A stretch of 64,000 nucleotides of DNA, taken from NCBI RefSeq assembly GCF_000934465.1, contig NZ_JXWY01000033.1, positions 62,001-126,000 on the forward strand. The letters are read 5' to 3'. Shown here in pieces: positions 40,352-49,077 of this stretch. Within the stretch, counting starts at the first letter, position 1; each line of letters starts with the position of its first letter. Source of the DNA: Staphylococcus microti. Its GTDB lineage: Bacteria > Bacillota > Bacilli > Staphylococcales > Staphylococcaceae. Under the pieces are notes generated by a model. It saw only the letters and a program-made list of their open reading frames with translations, made no database searches and had not been told where the DNA came from. The translations under genes were made by a program, and so were the position numbers.

Positions 40352-41695
40352 CTAGCGATATTCGATGTGTAGGGACTGGAGTTGGCTTGTATAAGCGAAC
40401 GTACATAAGTCGTGAATCATACGTTGACTTAAATGATATTCATGAGCATTAACATCCGCGCCTTGCGCTGCGATAATATCGAGACGTCCGAACCAAAATG
40501 CCACGTCCAGTATGTGATATGCACTGTCGTACAAAGGGTGTGTGAGATGTGACCAATCAAATTGATAGGTGTACAAGTCTGTGTGGGATTGCATCGTCTT
40601 CACATAGGTTTGGAATGGTTCGAGAAAATAATGCTGCGTAATATAATCTCGCTGTTGTTGTGCTGTTTCAATATCGTCAGCTTTCAGTACTTTAAGCCCT
40701 GCACGTGTTACGACCTTTTGAAATTGTGTAGGTGTTAACTTTTTATGCTCATTTTTAATATAAATATCACCTTCAGCTGTTGTAACTCCCATCCATACCG
40801 GGCATGGTAAAACGGCATAAGGTGTCATTGGCATTTGCGGTGTTGCTGTCGGTTGATACAACAGCTCGAGTCCTTTGGATTTACCGTACTGTTCTTGGTG
40901 CGCTGACATCAGCGTCAAAATTGATTCGGACGACAAAGCCTCCCATGGTATATCAGGAAACATTCGACTTTTCAGTGCTTGAAATTCGTGTGCTTTTCGT
41001 CGTGCTTGTTCAACGGTGTCAGGCTGTAAAGTGCCACTCAGCATGACCGCATTGTTTACGAGTGGTGCGACATCTGACTGTTGTAGCAATGCTTGGATGC
41101 TCATTGCGCCGGCAGACTGCCCCATTAATGTGATACGAGTAGGGTCACCACCAAATGCTGCGATGTAGTCGTGGATCCATTGTAAGGCACATCGTTGATC
41201 GGATAGGCCATTATTGGCATCCCATGACGGACAGATAGCAGACCAGTCTAAAAAACCGAGTGCACCGAGTCGATAGTTGCATGTTACGACAATAACGGGT
41301 TCTTGTTGAACGATTGCGTCAGGTTGATAAAGATCCTGGGCGCTATGACCATTAACGAAACTGCCACCGTATAGGTAGAAAATGACAGGCAGTGGTTGGT
41401 CGCTCCGAATGTTGTGTGGGCGCCAAATATTTAAAGTAAGACAGTCTTCATCTTGGAGGTGTACACGGTTTTTAACAGAGAAGAAAGATTCTAACGTGTT
41501 GACGGGCTGGATTGGAATTGGACTAAATTGTGTAGCGTCCCGTTCGCCTAGCCAAGCATGTGTGATAGGTTGTGCATGTCGGAAACGGTTCTGACCGATG
41601 GGCGGTTGGGCGTATGGAATGCCTTTAAAGACGTCATAGTTATTCTGTCGACTACCACGAATTGTTCCAAGCTTTGTTTGAACGCGTGTCATCAT
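40352..41695 (-). CDS. Type-B carboxylesterase/lipase
   Basis: A 447-aa alpha/beta hydrolase of the carboxylesterase type-B family. It has the early GTIRGSRQNNYDVFKGIPYA, then EDCLTLNIWRPH, the nucleophile elbow GQSAGAMS (Gln instead of the usual Glu before Ser), and the oxyanion segment YLYGGSFVNGH. It lacks a signal peptide and is shorter than eukaryotic relatives. The ATG pair at 41695/41692 has AAGAGGTGAAC upstream. Ester substrate unknown. Confidence 0.85.
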   Translation of the reverse strand: MMTRVQTKLGTIRGSRQNNYDVFKGIPYAQPPIGQNRFRHAQPITHAWLGERDATQFSPIPIQPVNTLESFFSVKNRVHLQDEDCLTLNIWRPHNIRSDQPLPVIFYLYGGSFVNGHSAQDLYQPDAIVQQEPVIVVTCNYRLGALGFLDWSAICPSWDANNGLSDQRCALQWIHDYIAAFGGDPTRITLMGQSAGAMSIQALLQQSDVAPLVNNAVMLSGTLQPDTVEQARRKAHEFQALKSRMFPDIPWEALSSESILTLMSAHQEQYGKSKGLELLYQPTATPQMPMTPYAVLPCPVWMGVTTAEGDIYIKNEHKKLTPTQFQKVVTRAGLKVLKADDIETAQQQRDYITQHYFLEPFQTYVKTMQSHTDLYTYQFDWSHLTHPLYDSAYHILDVAFWFGRLDIIAAQGADVNAHEYHLSQRMIHDLCTFAYTSQLQSLHIEYR

Positions 41696-41841
41696 GTTCA
41701 CCTCTTTCTATGTACATTGTATAGATGTAACTCTATTGTAAAAAGGAAAACACGCAATATAAAGTATATAGATTGAATTATTTATAAATATAGCATATAA
41801 TCCTTATTGATTAACTAGGTTTTATAAAAGGGGTTCATGCT

Positions 41842-42738
41842 GTGAATACGATTGATTTAATAGGTAATACACCGCTCGTACAGTTACAACATTATAGTAC
41901 AGAGCATGTACGCATTTATGCCAAGCTGGAGATGCATAATCCGGGTGGTAGTGTCAAAGACCGTCTTGGTAAGCATTTGATTGAACGTGCGCTAGAGAAA
42001 GGGGCACTTGAACGAGGGGGGCAACTCGTAGAAGCAACAGCAGGTAATACAGGAATTGGGCTTGCACTTGTTGCGACACAATACGATATTGATTGTGTCA
42101 TCTTTGCACCAGAAGGCTTTGCTGAAGAGAAAATAGAGATTATGCGTGCACTCGGTGCGACGATATATCGTACGCCTAAGACGGAAGGTATGCTTGGCGC
42201 GCGTTGTGCAGCACAAGACTATGCCGATTCGACAGGTGCGTATTATACAAATCAATTTGAAACGGACGATAATCCTGGGGCATATAAAGAAACATTGGCA
42301 CAAGAGTTGCTGCGAGAACTGCCGACAATAAATTATTTTGTGGCAGGTGCTGGTTCTGGTGGGACTTTTTCAGGTGTATCAGAAGTGATGCAAGCACACG
42401 GTGTAAAATCTGTCGTTGTGGAACCGGTCGGCTCTATTTTAAGTGGCGGTGTGAAAGGGGCGCATGACACAGAAGGTATTGGCGTGGAAGCGTGGCCACC
42501 GTTTTTAGATAAACGTTGGATCGAGCGTGTCGAAGTTGTGCCAGATGATGTCGCATTTCGCCATGTGCGAGCATTGGCTAAGAACGAAGGCTTACTCGTC
42601 GGTAGCTCATCAGGTGCAGCGTTAGAAGGAGCATTACGTGTTGCTGAACGTATTACGCAAGGTGATATTGTCGTCGTATTTCCAGATGGTAGTGATCGCT
42701 ATATGTCAAAACAGATATTTCAATATGGAGGCGTTTAA
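41842..42738 (+). CDS. mccA: O-acetylserine-dependent cystathionine beta-synthase / cysteine synthase-like MccA
   Basis: PLP enzyme joining O-acetylserine with homocysteine (or sulfide). The 298-aa chain has IGNTPLVQL, the PLP lysine in GGSVKDRLGK (about residue 43), the substrate loop EATAGNTGIGLA, and the phosphate-binding AGAGSGGTFSGV. Its partner mccB follows after 3 bp, forming the reverse transsulfuration route from methionine to cysteine. The start is GTG. In S. aureus the same pair is followed by a metNIQ operon before sle1; here sle1 follows directly. Confidence 0.92.
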   Translation: MNTIDLIGNTPLVQLQHYSTEHVRIYAKLEMHNPGGSVKDRLGKHLIERALEKGALERGGQLVEATAGNTGIGLALVATQYDIDCVIFAPEGFAEEKIEIMRALGATIYRTPKTEGMLGARCAAQDYADSTGAYYTNQFETDDNPGAYKETLAQELLRELPTINYFVAGAGSGGTFSGVSEVMQAHGVKSVVVEPVGSILSGGVKGAHDTEGIGVEAWPPFLDKRWIERVEVVPDDVAFRHVRALAKNEGLLVGSSSGAALEGALRVAERITQGDIVVVFPDGSDRYMSKQIFQYGGV

Positions 42739-42741
42739 ATT

Positions 42742-43896
42742 ATGAAGAAAAAGACATTATTAATTCACGGTGGTCAAACAACAGATCCATATACAGGTGC
42801 GGTAACAACACCTATTTATCAAACAAGTACATACGAACAAGACGGTATTGGTTCATTACGTCAAGGTTTTGAATATTCACGTACCGCAAACCCAACACGT
42901 TCATCATTAGAGTCAGTGATTGCAGATTTAGAACATGGGAAACATGGTTTTGCATTCGGCTCTGGTGTTGCGGCGATTAGTGCGGTCATTATGTTGTTGG
43001 ATCAAGGTGACCATATTATCGTTGGTTCGGACGTATACGGTGGTACGTATCGTGCGATGACAAAAGTATTCCAACGTTATGGTATTTCATTCGACTTTGT
43101 GAATACGACAGATGTTCAAAACATTGCTGATAAAATCGCTGATAACACGAAAATGATTTTTATCGAAACACCGTCTAACCCATTACTGCGTGTGACAGAT
43201 ATTAAAGCGGTCAGTGACTTGGCACGTCAGCACGATATTTTAACAGTGGTTGATAATACATTTATGACACCGTACTTCCAAACACCATTAACACTTGGTG
43301 CAGACATTGTGTTACATTCTGCGACGAAATATTTAGGTGGGCATAGTGATGTGGTCGCAGGACTTGTTGCAGTCAAAGATGATGAACTTGCTGAACGTAT
43401 TGGATTTATTCAAAACTCAACAGGTGGTATTTTAGGACCACAAGATAGCTATTTAGTTGTACGTGGTATGAAGACGCTTGGCTTGAGATTAGATCAAATT
43501 GAAAAGAATACATTAGCGATGGTGTCTATGCTACAAGAACATCCAAATGTGTTGAAAGTATACCACCCAAGTCAAAAAGACCATTTAAATCACGACGTGC
43601 ATCAAGCGCAAACAGAGGGGTCACCGGGTATCGTATCATTCGAAGTGGCAGATGTTGAACAAGCGAAAGCACTTGTAACGAAAACACGTTATTTCACATT
43701 GGCAGAGAGTTTAGGTGCTGTAGAAAGTTTAATTTCTGTCCCTAGCTTGATGACACATGCGTCTATTCCAGCTGATGTACGTGCTAAAGAAGGCATTGCA
43801 GATGGTCTTGTTCGTTTATCATTAGGTATTGAAGATACTGAGGATTTAGTAGCAGATTTACAACAAGCATTAGATACGTTAACGTCACATAAATAA
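42742..43896 (+). CDS. mccB: Cystathionine gamma-lyase/gamma-synthase-family enzyme MccB
   Basis: A 384-aa Cys/Met-metabolism PLP enzyme that cleaves cystathionine to cysteine. Family features are TPIYQTSTYEQ, YSRTANPTR, the GSDVYGGTYR phosphate site, FIETPSNPLL, and the PLP lysine in HSATKYLGGHSDV (about residue 197). GGAGG lies before the ATG. The gene is coupled to mccA. Gamma-lyase rather than gamma-synthase activity is inferred from the partner gene. Confidence 0.92.
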   Translation: MKKKTLLIHGGQTTDPYTGAVTTPIYQTSTYEQDGIGSLRQGFEYSRTANPTRSSLESVIADLEHGKHGFAFGSGVAAISAVIMLLDQGDHIIVGSDVYGGTYRAMTKVFQRYGISFDFVNTTDVQNIADKIADNTKMIFIETPSNPLLRVTDIKAVSDLARQHDILTVVDNTFMTPYFQTPLTLGADIVLHSATKYLGGHSDVVAGLVAVKDDELAERIGFIQNSTGGILGPQDSYLVVRGMKTLGLRLDQIEKNTLAMVSMLQEHPNVLKVYHPSQKDHLNHDVHQAQTEGSPGIVSFEVADVEQAKALVTKTRYFTLAESLGAVESLISVPSLMTHASIPADVRAKEGIADGLVRLSLGIEDTEDLVADLQQALDTLTSHK

Positions 43897-43907
43897 TGAA
43901 GCATATT

Positions 43908-43952
43908 AAACGTTGAGAAGAGGGAGTGATTCGCTTTTCTCAGCGTTTTTTT
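43908..43952 (+). terminator. Terminator of mccAB
   Basis: AAACGTTGAGAAGAG / CTTTTCTCAGCGTTT followed by T-run. Confidence 0.82.
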
Positions 43953-44133
43953 AATTAATCAATACTATTTTTATAAAATAAAGATTGTGACATAAAAAGG
44001 AATGCATTTGTGTGGCTTTGATTTAATACAATGTATCTCGTACCTATCATGACAGGGGGTATCACAAGTTGTGTTTCACACTGTTGCGTTGTGTGCGACA
44101 TAGTTGTGTGGACGATCAAAACGATGCATGTTT

Positions 44134-44150
44134 TGTAATGAGAATGTTAT
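44134..44150 (+). promoter_or_regulatory. WalR box upstream of sle1
   Basis: TGTAAT-GAGAA-TGTTAT fits the WalR consensus TGTWAH-N5-TGTWAH without mismatch. Sle1-type amidases are known WalKR targets, so control by the essential wall-homeostasis system is expected. Confidence 0.7.
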
Positions 44151-44233
44151 ATAAAAGGTATATATTTTCACATCTATTGCGTGTATAATGAAAAAATGTA
44201 AAGAATAGATATAGAGTTAAGGAGAGGGACGAC

Positions 44234-45232
44234 GTGCGAAAAAAAGTAATTGCGGCCGTCATCGGTACATCAGCAATCTCAGCAGTTGCTGCAACGAGTG
44301 ATGCAGATGCAGCGACATACCGTGTGCAGGCAGGCGACTCGTTATGGTCAATTGCCACGAAACATAATATATCCATTGCACAGCTGAAGTCATTGAATAA
44401 TTTGAACTCGAACTTGATCTTCCCAAATCAAGTTTTACAAGTATCAGGTGGTAGCACGCCTGTGCGTAATACAAATACAACAACATCAGGCTCTACATAT
44501 ACAGTACGTAGCGGGGACTCATTAGCAGCGATTGCAGCGCGCTATGGGACAACATATCAAAATATTATGCGTTTGAATGGTTTGAACAGCTTTTTAATTT
44601 TTCCAGGACAACAACTTAAAGTAAGTGGTACAGCAGTTTCAAATCAAGCGACACAACAAACGACGAATAATGCTAGCACAGGCACTGGATCGTATTACAC
44701 AGTACAACCAGGGGACTCATTGGCACTTATCGCATCAAAATATGGGACAACATATCAAAACATTATGAACTTGAACGGCTTGAGTGGTTTCTTAATTCAC
44801 CCAGGTCAAAAGTTAAAAGTGAGTGGTACAGCGGTGTCAACGCAAACACAAACGCAATCATGGAACACACCATCAACAAGTTATAGTTCACCTGTATTTA
44901 ATCATTCGAACTTATATGATTGGGGTCAATGTACATGGCACGTTTTCAACAAGCGTCAAGCAGCAGGCCGTCCAATCAGCACATACTGGTGGAATGCGAA
45001 TGTGTGGGATGATAATGCGTTAAGAGATGGTTATACAGTTAATAACCGACCAGCTGTAGGCGCAATTTTACAATCAGACCTTGGCTACTACGGTCACGTG
45101 GCATATGTAGAACGTATCAACGCAGACGGTAGTTTGCTTGTATCAGAAATGAATTTCAACGGTGGTGTAGGTATTCAAACATACCGTACGATACCGAGTT
45201 ATAGCGTATATTCATACAAATATATCCATTAA
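44234..45232 (+). CDS. sle1: N-acetylmuramoyl-L-alanine amidase Sle1/Aaa
   Basis: Secreted autolysin needed for cell separation. The 332-aa protein has a signal peptide (cleavage near DADAA, residue 26) and three LysM repeats (about 27-70, 90-133, 155-198, each with YxVxxGDSL). A CHAP amidase domain follows from about residue 215, with catalytic C in [10 protein letters not shown] and H in YYGHVAYVE. The start is GTG preceded by AAGGAGAGG. Linkers between LysM units are Thr/Ser/Gln-rich. Length is normal for the family. Confidence 0.95.
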   Translation: MRKKVIAAVIGTSAISAVAATSDADAATYRVQAGDSLWSIATKHNISIAQLKSLNNLNSNLIFPNQVLQVSGGSTPVRNTNTTTSGSTYTVRSGDSLAAIAARYGTTYQNIMRLNGLNSFLIFPGQQLKVSGTAVSNQATQQTTNNASTGTGSYYTVQPGDSLALIASKYGTTYQNIMNLNGLSGFLIHPGQKLKVSGTAVSTQTQTQSWNTPSTSYSSPVFNHSNLYDWGQCTWHVFNKRQAAGRPISTYWWNANVWDDNALRDGYTVNNRPAVGAILQSDLGYYGHVAYVERINADGSLLVSEMNFNGGVGIQTYRTIPSYSVYSYKYIH

Positions 45233-45233
45233 T

Positions 45234-45278
45234 AAAAAGCAGTAAATACCTTGATTGACAGGGTGTTTACTGCTTTTA
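45234..45278. terminator. Shared terminator (sle1 / small minus-strand gene)
   Basis: AAAAAGCAGTAAATACC / GGTGTTTACTGCTTTT between convergent genes. Confidence 0.85.
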
Positions 45279-45286
45279 AATTTAAA

Positions 45287-45559
45287 TTATTGATTTTGAA
45301 TGGCTTTGAATTTTTCAGCTTGTGAACGGAGCTGACGGCCAAGCGAGAATAATGACCATACTTTAACAAACTTGCTTTTTGCACCTAATGAGAGATAGAA
45401 ATCTAACAACATATCAGCTGCGCCAAGTCCTAATGAAAGGTAACTCAATTTTTTGTTTTTTGAGCGGTACACATAACGATTGTAGCCGTCAATCGCAATA
45501 GTTGTACCAGATAATAATGTAGATAGGACACTTAATCCTGTTTTAGATTTTTTTGCCAT
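45287..45559 (-). CDS. Conserved-looking small protein, unknown
   Basis: A 90-aa basic protein with two weakly hydrophobic segments (SVLSTLLSGTTIAIDGY and YLSLGLGAADMLLDFYLSLG). ATG 45559 is chosen because AAGGAGTG lies 8 bp upstream; the frame opens nine codons earlier without such a site. It may associate with the membrane. No motif is recognised. Confidence 0.6.
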   Translation of the reverse strand: MAKKSKTGLSVLSTLLSGTTIAIDGYNRYVYRSKNKKLSYLSLGLGAADMLLDFYLSLGAKSKFVKVWSLFSLGRQLRSQAEKFKAIQNQ

Positions 45560-45932
45560 AATAACGTCACTCCTTAATACGTTCATAATTGTCGATACAG
45601 TATAATATATATCCTTTTTTTACGGTTGTACACATAGAAGTTGAAAATTTTTATTGAATCTCGGCGCTTTATCACAAAACATAAGGTTGTTTGTGACGTG
45701 TATGTCCTAAAAGATGTAAAGTTGTGTGAAGTTTGTTACTATAATAAGTGAAGTATATGCGTTGGTGTTATTATTTTATTTTGATAATGACGCATTTAGA
45801 AATGTTGTGATTAAGACAGTATGACAACGATGAATGTACTCGGCACTTTAGTAATATAACAGCAACCCTTCCTTTTAGGTGGTAGAGACGACATAAATTT
45901 TAGTGTTAATACAAATATGAGGAGTGAGTGGC
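45560..45932. other. Intergenic region before the IsaB-like gene
   Basis: No gene is visible. A TATAAT -10 lies at about 45742-45747, which would give the IsaB-like transcript a leader of roughly 180 nt. No known riboswitch is recognised in it. Confidence 0.4.
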
Positions 45933-46457
45933 ATGAATAAATATATCAAAGCTTTAGTTGCAACAGGTGTGTCAGCAGGCTTGTTATTAGGTGGCGTGTC
46001 TGCAGTAGGTGCGACTGATCAAACAGCACAGGCTGAGACGAAAGCACCACAAAAAGCACATTACAGCTACAAAGGTGTGTTTAACCATAAAGATAACGAT
46101 GCTTTGAAAGATAAATACTTCTATCAAGCATTAGCGGCTGATAATTTTAAATATGAAGGCTTACAAGTTGGAAAATCAACAAAAGCTGATGCAGATAAAG
46201 TGCTTGGCAAAAACTTGAAAGTTGTCGGTGCTGAAAATGGCATTACTTTTTATGAAAAGAACGATGTCGTTTTAGGCTTTAGTGAAGACGGACAGCTTGT
46301 TGATTTAGTCTTATTGATTGATAAAGTAAAAGACAATGAAAAAGATATTAAAGCACACGTGAACAAAGAAGCGTTCTATGATGCTGAAACAACACAAATT
46401 TCTTTCTTCCCAGGCGATGCTATCGTTATTAATAAGAAAATTCGTGATGGCCAATAA
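45933..46457 (+). CDS. IsaB-like secreted antigen
   Basis: A 174-aa exported protein. The signal peptide ends around AQAET (residue 33). The mature part begins with a YSYKGVFNHKDN segment and has FYQALAADNFKYEGLQVGKST, resembling the start of the immunodominant antigen IsaB, which binds nucleic acids in S. aureus. Sequence similarity beyond that is modest, so a distinct paralogue is possible. GAGGAG precedes ATG 45933. Its downstream terminator appears to have been split by an insertion. Confidence 0.65.
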   Translation: MNKYIKALVATGVSAGLLLGGVSAVGATDQTAQAETKAPQKAHYSYKGVFNHKDNDALKDKYFYQALAADNFKYEGLQVGKSTKADADKVLGKNLKVVGAENGITFYEKNDVVLGFSEDGQLVDLVLLIDKVKDNEKDIKAHVNKEAFYDAETTQISFFPGDAIVINKKIRDGQ

Positions 46458-46464
46458 TTATTAA

Positions 46465-46480
46465 AAAACACCCTGACACA
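46465..46480. terminator. Left half of a split terminator
   Basis: AAAACACCCTGACACA is complementary to GTGTTGGGGTGTTTT at 49078-49092, with the IS-bounded segment between them. Together they would form one hairpin shared by the convergent IsaB-like and Mur-ligase genes. Confidence 0.55.
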
Positions 46481-46488
46481 TTTTAAAC

Positions 46489-46522
46489 TGGACCCTATAG
46501 ATTAGACACTTAAAAAAGCGTC
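46489..46522 (+). repeat. Left terminal inverted repeat
   Basis: TGGACCCTATAG at the outer edge. ACCCTATAGA (46492-46501) also pairs with TCTATAGGGT (46525-46534) followed by TATTTT, making a terminator-like hairpin that would block read-through into the element. Confidence 0.65.
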
Positions 46523-46584
46523 GGTCTATAGGGTTATTTTAATGTATAATTTGAGTAACTACTCTAATGACTGAGAGGTGCAAA

Positions 46585-47016
46585 TTGATAAGTAAACGTT
46601 TATTTACTGAAAATGAAATAGCTGATTTAAAATTAAATAAGTTTGTACAAAATGTAACACCTAAAGCAATCACATATACAGAGGAATTCAGAGAACACTT
46701 TGTAGAAGAATATGAAAAAGGCAAACTTCCTTCTCAAATTTTTAGAGAAGCTGGCTTTGATACAACAATCTTAGGAGAGCGCGTTAAAAGTTTCAAAAAA
46801 CGTGTACTCGCAATGAAAAAACGACCTGAAGGATTACGAGATACGAGAAAAGATAGCTCTGGTAGACTCAGATTCTCAGAAATGACACCTGAAGAAGAAA
46901 TTGAATACTTAAAACATAAAATTGCGCTTCAAAATCAACAAATAGAAGCGCTAAAAAAAGCAAATTCTATCAATCGCCGTGCCTCAAAAGCTATGCGCAA
47001 GAAAAATTCGAATTGA
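46585..47016 (+). CDS. IS3-family OrfA (helix-turn-helix transposase subunit)
   Basis: A 143-aa protein. It has a helix-turn-helix-like region (TYTEEFREHFVEEYEKGKLPSQIFREAGFD) and a C-terminal leucine-zipper-like coiled coil (EEIEYLKHKIALQNQQIEALKK), as in IS3-group OrfA proteins that bind transposon ends. A TTG at 46585 follows GAGAGGTG; an ATG six codons earlier lacks a site. The A-rich tail AAGAAAAATTC is a plausible -1 frameshift site into orfB. OrfA alone cannot transpose. Confidence 0.75.
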   Translation: MISKRLFTENEIADLKLNKFVQNVTPKAITYTEEFREHFVEEYEKGKLPSQIFREAGFDTTILGERVKSFKKRVLAMKKRPEGLRDTRKDSSGRLRFSEMTPEEEIEYLKHKIALQNQQIEALKKANSINRRASKAMRKKNSN

Positions 47017-47238
47017 TAAATAGCTTGATTTCAAGAGACAATAACTTACTTAATATATCTTGGCTGTGTAAGATTGCCCAAGTTTCAAAATCTGGGCTTT
47101 ACGCGTGGAAAAACGAGAAGAAAAGCGTATGGAACGTGAGAAAAAAGATGAAAAAGATTTTGAATTAGTTTTAGCAGTGTTTAATAAGCGAGGGTACTCT
47201 AAAGGATCAAGAAGTATTCATATGACACGCTTAACTAA
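47002..47238 (+). pseudogene. Truncated, frameshifted IS3-family OrfB transposase
   Basis: In the -1 frame relative to orfA the sequence reads INSLISRDNNLLNISWLCK then IAQVSKSGLYAWKN, the N-terminus of IS3 OrfB. A shift near 47105-47115 moves the remaining similarity to another frame (EREKKDEKDFELVLAVFNKR, then GYSKGSRSIHMTRL). Similarity stops about there, before the DDE catalytic domain. The transposase is dead. Confidence 0.75.
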
Positions 47239-47490
47239 AAACATAGATGATTTAATTCAAGAATTGAATATAATACAAAATAGTTTAAATGTTTTTATTA
47301 TGCTATATTATCATATACATAATGACGAAAATATTAGAGGTTCTAAGTTCAGAAGCATTTACTTTAGATGTTCCTTTAGCTTCTAATATGGGTCATGACT
47401 TACATACTGTAAGACTAGTAACCGTAGTAAATCACGAAATTATGTTGAATAGAATTCGTTTCGTCACATAAAAATTGGAGGAGATGATTC
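47239..47490 (+). other. Junction between orfB remnant and MFS gene
   Basis: It contains a possible 49-aa frame (ATG 47322 to 47471) reading MTKILEVLSSEAFTLDVPLA and onward. It has no ribosome site, and its end lies 19 bp before the MFS start. It could be the tail of a lost gene, a leader peptide, or chance. Confidence 0.25.
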
Positions 47491-48717
47491 ATGAAATATA
47501 ATTCAGTAATGAAAAACAAAGAGTTTATTATATATTTTATAGGTGTTTTTTTGTCAAATTTAGGCAATGCTTTCACAGTTTTTGTCTTTCCTTTGATGAT
47601 TCTTAAAATCACTAATTCCCCTGTACATTTAGGTATATCTTCTGCATTAGTATTTTTACCATATGCATTATTAGGATTACCTGCAGGTGTTTTAATAGAT
47701 AAACTCAATAAGAAAAAAATTATGCAATATGCTGATTTCATTCGTTTAATAACATATATTTCTATCCCAGTTTTTGATTATATTGGAGATTTAAGTATAT
47801 ATCACATCTATATCGTTTCACTGGTTTCAGGTACAGCTCTTGTTTTTCATAGTATATCTGAAATTTCCATAATCCCTAAAATTGTAGAAAAAAACCAACT
47901 TACAGAGGCGAATAGTTACATATATGCTTCTCAAAATATAGCAGAGTTTATAGGTCCCATAATTGGTGGTGTTTTATATTCTTTGACAGGTTATTCGGTA
48001 TTAATTGCCATAGATTCTTTTACTTTTGTAATCTCCATCATAAGTCTAAGTTTAATAACTATTGAATATGTTAAACCTTCTAATATTAAATTAATATCTT
48101 TTAGTATGATTTTAAAGGATATAAAAATTGGAATTAGCTACATATTTAAAGATACTTTGATTAAAAATATGGCTGTAATATTAATAATCTCTAACTTAAT
48201 AATTAGCCCATATTATCTTTATATTGTATTATTTGTTAAAGAAATTTTAGATAAAGGTAGTGAAACTCTAGGGATTGTATTTGGAATAGCTTCTTTAGGT
48301 GCATTACTGGGTTCTCTAGCAATAAATTATCTTCGACTACGATTGTCATTTAAAAAAATGATTATTCTTATCTTATTTACAGACTTTGTATTCAGAATGT
48401 TAATACCATTCAGTATTAATGTGTATTTCCTATCTTTGTTTTTAGCTTTTACCTATTTTACACAGGCTATATTAAACATCGCAATAATAACATTAAGACA
48501 AGAATCAACTCCAGAACATTATTTAGGTAGAGTAAATAGTGTCTTTAAAACTGCTGTATTTACTTCTCGACCAGTAGGGTTGTTCCTGGGTGGAATTATG
48601 TTAGAAAATTATAACTCATTTTGGACCTTGTTGTTGAGTTCCATAGTTTGTTTTCTAATTTTTATTTATTCATATATCAGTATGGCTTCTGAAGAAAGAC
48701 ATCAAAGCCATAATTAA
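47491..48717 (+). CDS. MFS exporter (MFS_3 / macrolide-efflux-like)
   Basis: A 408-aa transporter with about 12 helices. The N-terminal FLSNLGNAFTVFVFPLMILK and the loop GLPAGVLIDKLNKKKIMQYAD (motif A region) match the MefA/EntS-like MFS_3 group. QESTPEHYLGRVNSVF fits the equivalent motif in the second half. Such proteins export drugs or siderophores. A strong GGAGGAG lies before the ATG. A+T content is well above that of the neighbouring housekeeping genes, and it lies between IS ends, so it is very probably acquired. Substrate unknown. Confidence 0.8.
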   Translation: MKYNSVMKNKEFIIYFIGVFLSNLGNAFTVFVFPLMILKITNSPVHLGISSALVFLPYALLGLPAGVLIDKLNKKKIMQYADFIRLITYISIPVFDYIGDLSIYHIYIVSLVSGTALVFHSISEISIIPKIVEKNQLTEANSYIYASQNIAEFIGPIIGGVLYSLTGYSVLIAIDSFTFVISIISLSLITIEYVKPSNIKLISFSMILKDIKIGISYIFKDTLIKNMAVILIISNLIISPYYLYIVLFVKEILDKGSETLGIVFGIASLGALLGSLAINYLRLRLSFKKMIILILFTDFVFRMLIPFSINVYFLSLFLAFTYFTQAILNIAIITLRQESTPEHYLGRVNSVFKTAVFTSRPVGLFLGGIMLENYNSFWTLLLSSIVCFLIFIYSYISMASEERHQSHN

Positions 48718-48976
48718 GATTATTAGAACGATTCTTCAGAACAAACTTAAGCGCATCATGTAAGTAAGCTTCGGATAAACAAATCAATCTGAGTGTATTA
48801 TAGGCCTCAAAATATGCCCACATATCGGCATTATCTGCGTCACTATAGTATCTAACCATCCAATTAGGTACCGTTCTATTGATGTGCATCAAGGTAAACT
48901 CATTAAAGCTAATCATTTTCATAATTTTATTTATTAAAACAAAAGCCCATACTCTTAGTTTTGAGTACAGGCTCAC
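48677..48976 (-). CDS. Hypothetical 99-aa protein within the IS-bounded segment
   Basis: A GTG-started frame preceded by AGGAGGAGTTAAGG, overlapping the MFS 3' end by 41 bp. The product has a hydrophobic start (YSKLRVWAFVLINKIMKM) and a polar second half (YYSDADNADMWAYFEAYNTL). It resembles no family I recognise. The strong ribosome site argues for a real gene, possibly truncated by the MFS insertion. Confidence 0.4.
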   Translation of the reverse strand: MSLYSKLRVWAFVLINKIMKMISFNEFTLMHINRTVPNWMVRYYSDADNADMWAYFEAYNTLRLICLSEAYLHDALKFVLKNRSNNLNYGFDVFLQKPY

Positions 48977-48982
48977 ATTGCC

Positions 48983-49020
48983 TTAACTCCTCCTATGACA
49001 CCATCATAGTGGGAGTTAAT
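48983..49020. terminator. Hairpin near the right IS end
   Basis: TTAACTCC...ATGA-CACCA-TCAT...GGAGTTAA followed by TTATTTAG. It overlaps the ribosome site of the minus-strand ORF, so it may act as a terminator from the left and as a translational block from the right. Confidence 0.5.
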
Positions 49021-49036
49021 TATTTAGTTAATGGTC

Positions 49037-49067
49037 TTTTTTTAAAGTGTCCTTGACATAGGGGCCA
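49037..49067 (-). repeat. Right terminal inverted repeat
   Basis: Reverse complement begins TGGCCCCTATG and continues GGACACTTTAAAAAAAG, pairing with the left end at 46489. Confidence 0.65.
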
Positions 49068-49077
49068 CTTTATTGAC

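Larger units (their letters stand above)
46489..49067. mobile_element. IS3-type element remnant with cargo, bounded by inverted repeats
   Basis: The left end starts TGGACCCTATAG and continues GACACTTAAAAAAG. The right end, reverse-complemented, reads TGGCCCCTATG...GGACACTTTAAAAAAAG. The two match at most positions over about 30 bp. Inside are an intact orfA, a frameshifted and truncated orfB, an MFS exporter and a short minus-strand ORF. The segment is visibly more A+T-rich than its flanks. No 3-bp target duplication is evident, so the two ends may come from different copies or have decayed. Confidence 0.7.

Noticed and set aside
46489-49067. Composite transposon with two complete IS copies
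   Set aside because: Only one orfA and one partial orfB are present, and no target duplication is seen; a single decayed element with inserted cargo fits better.
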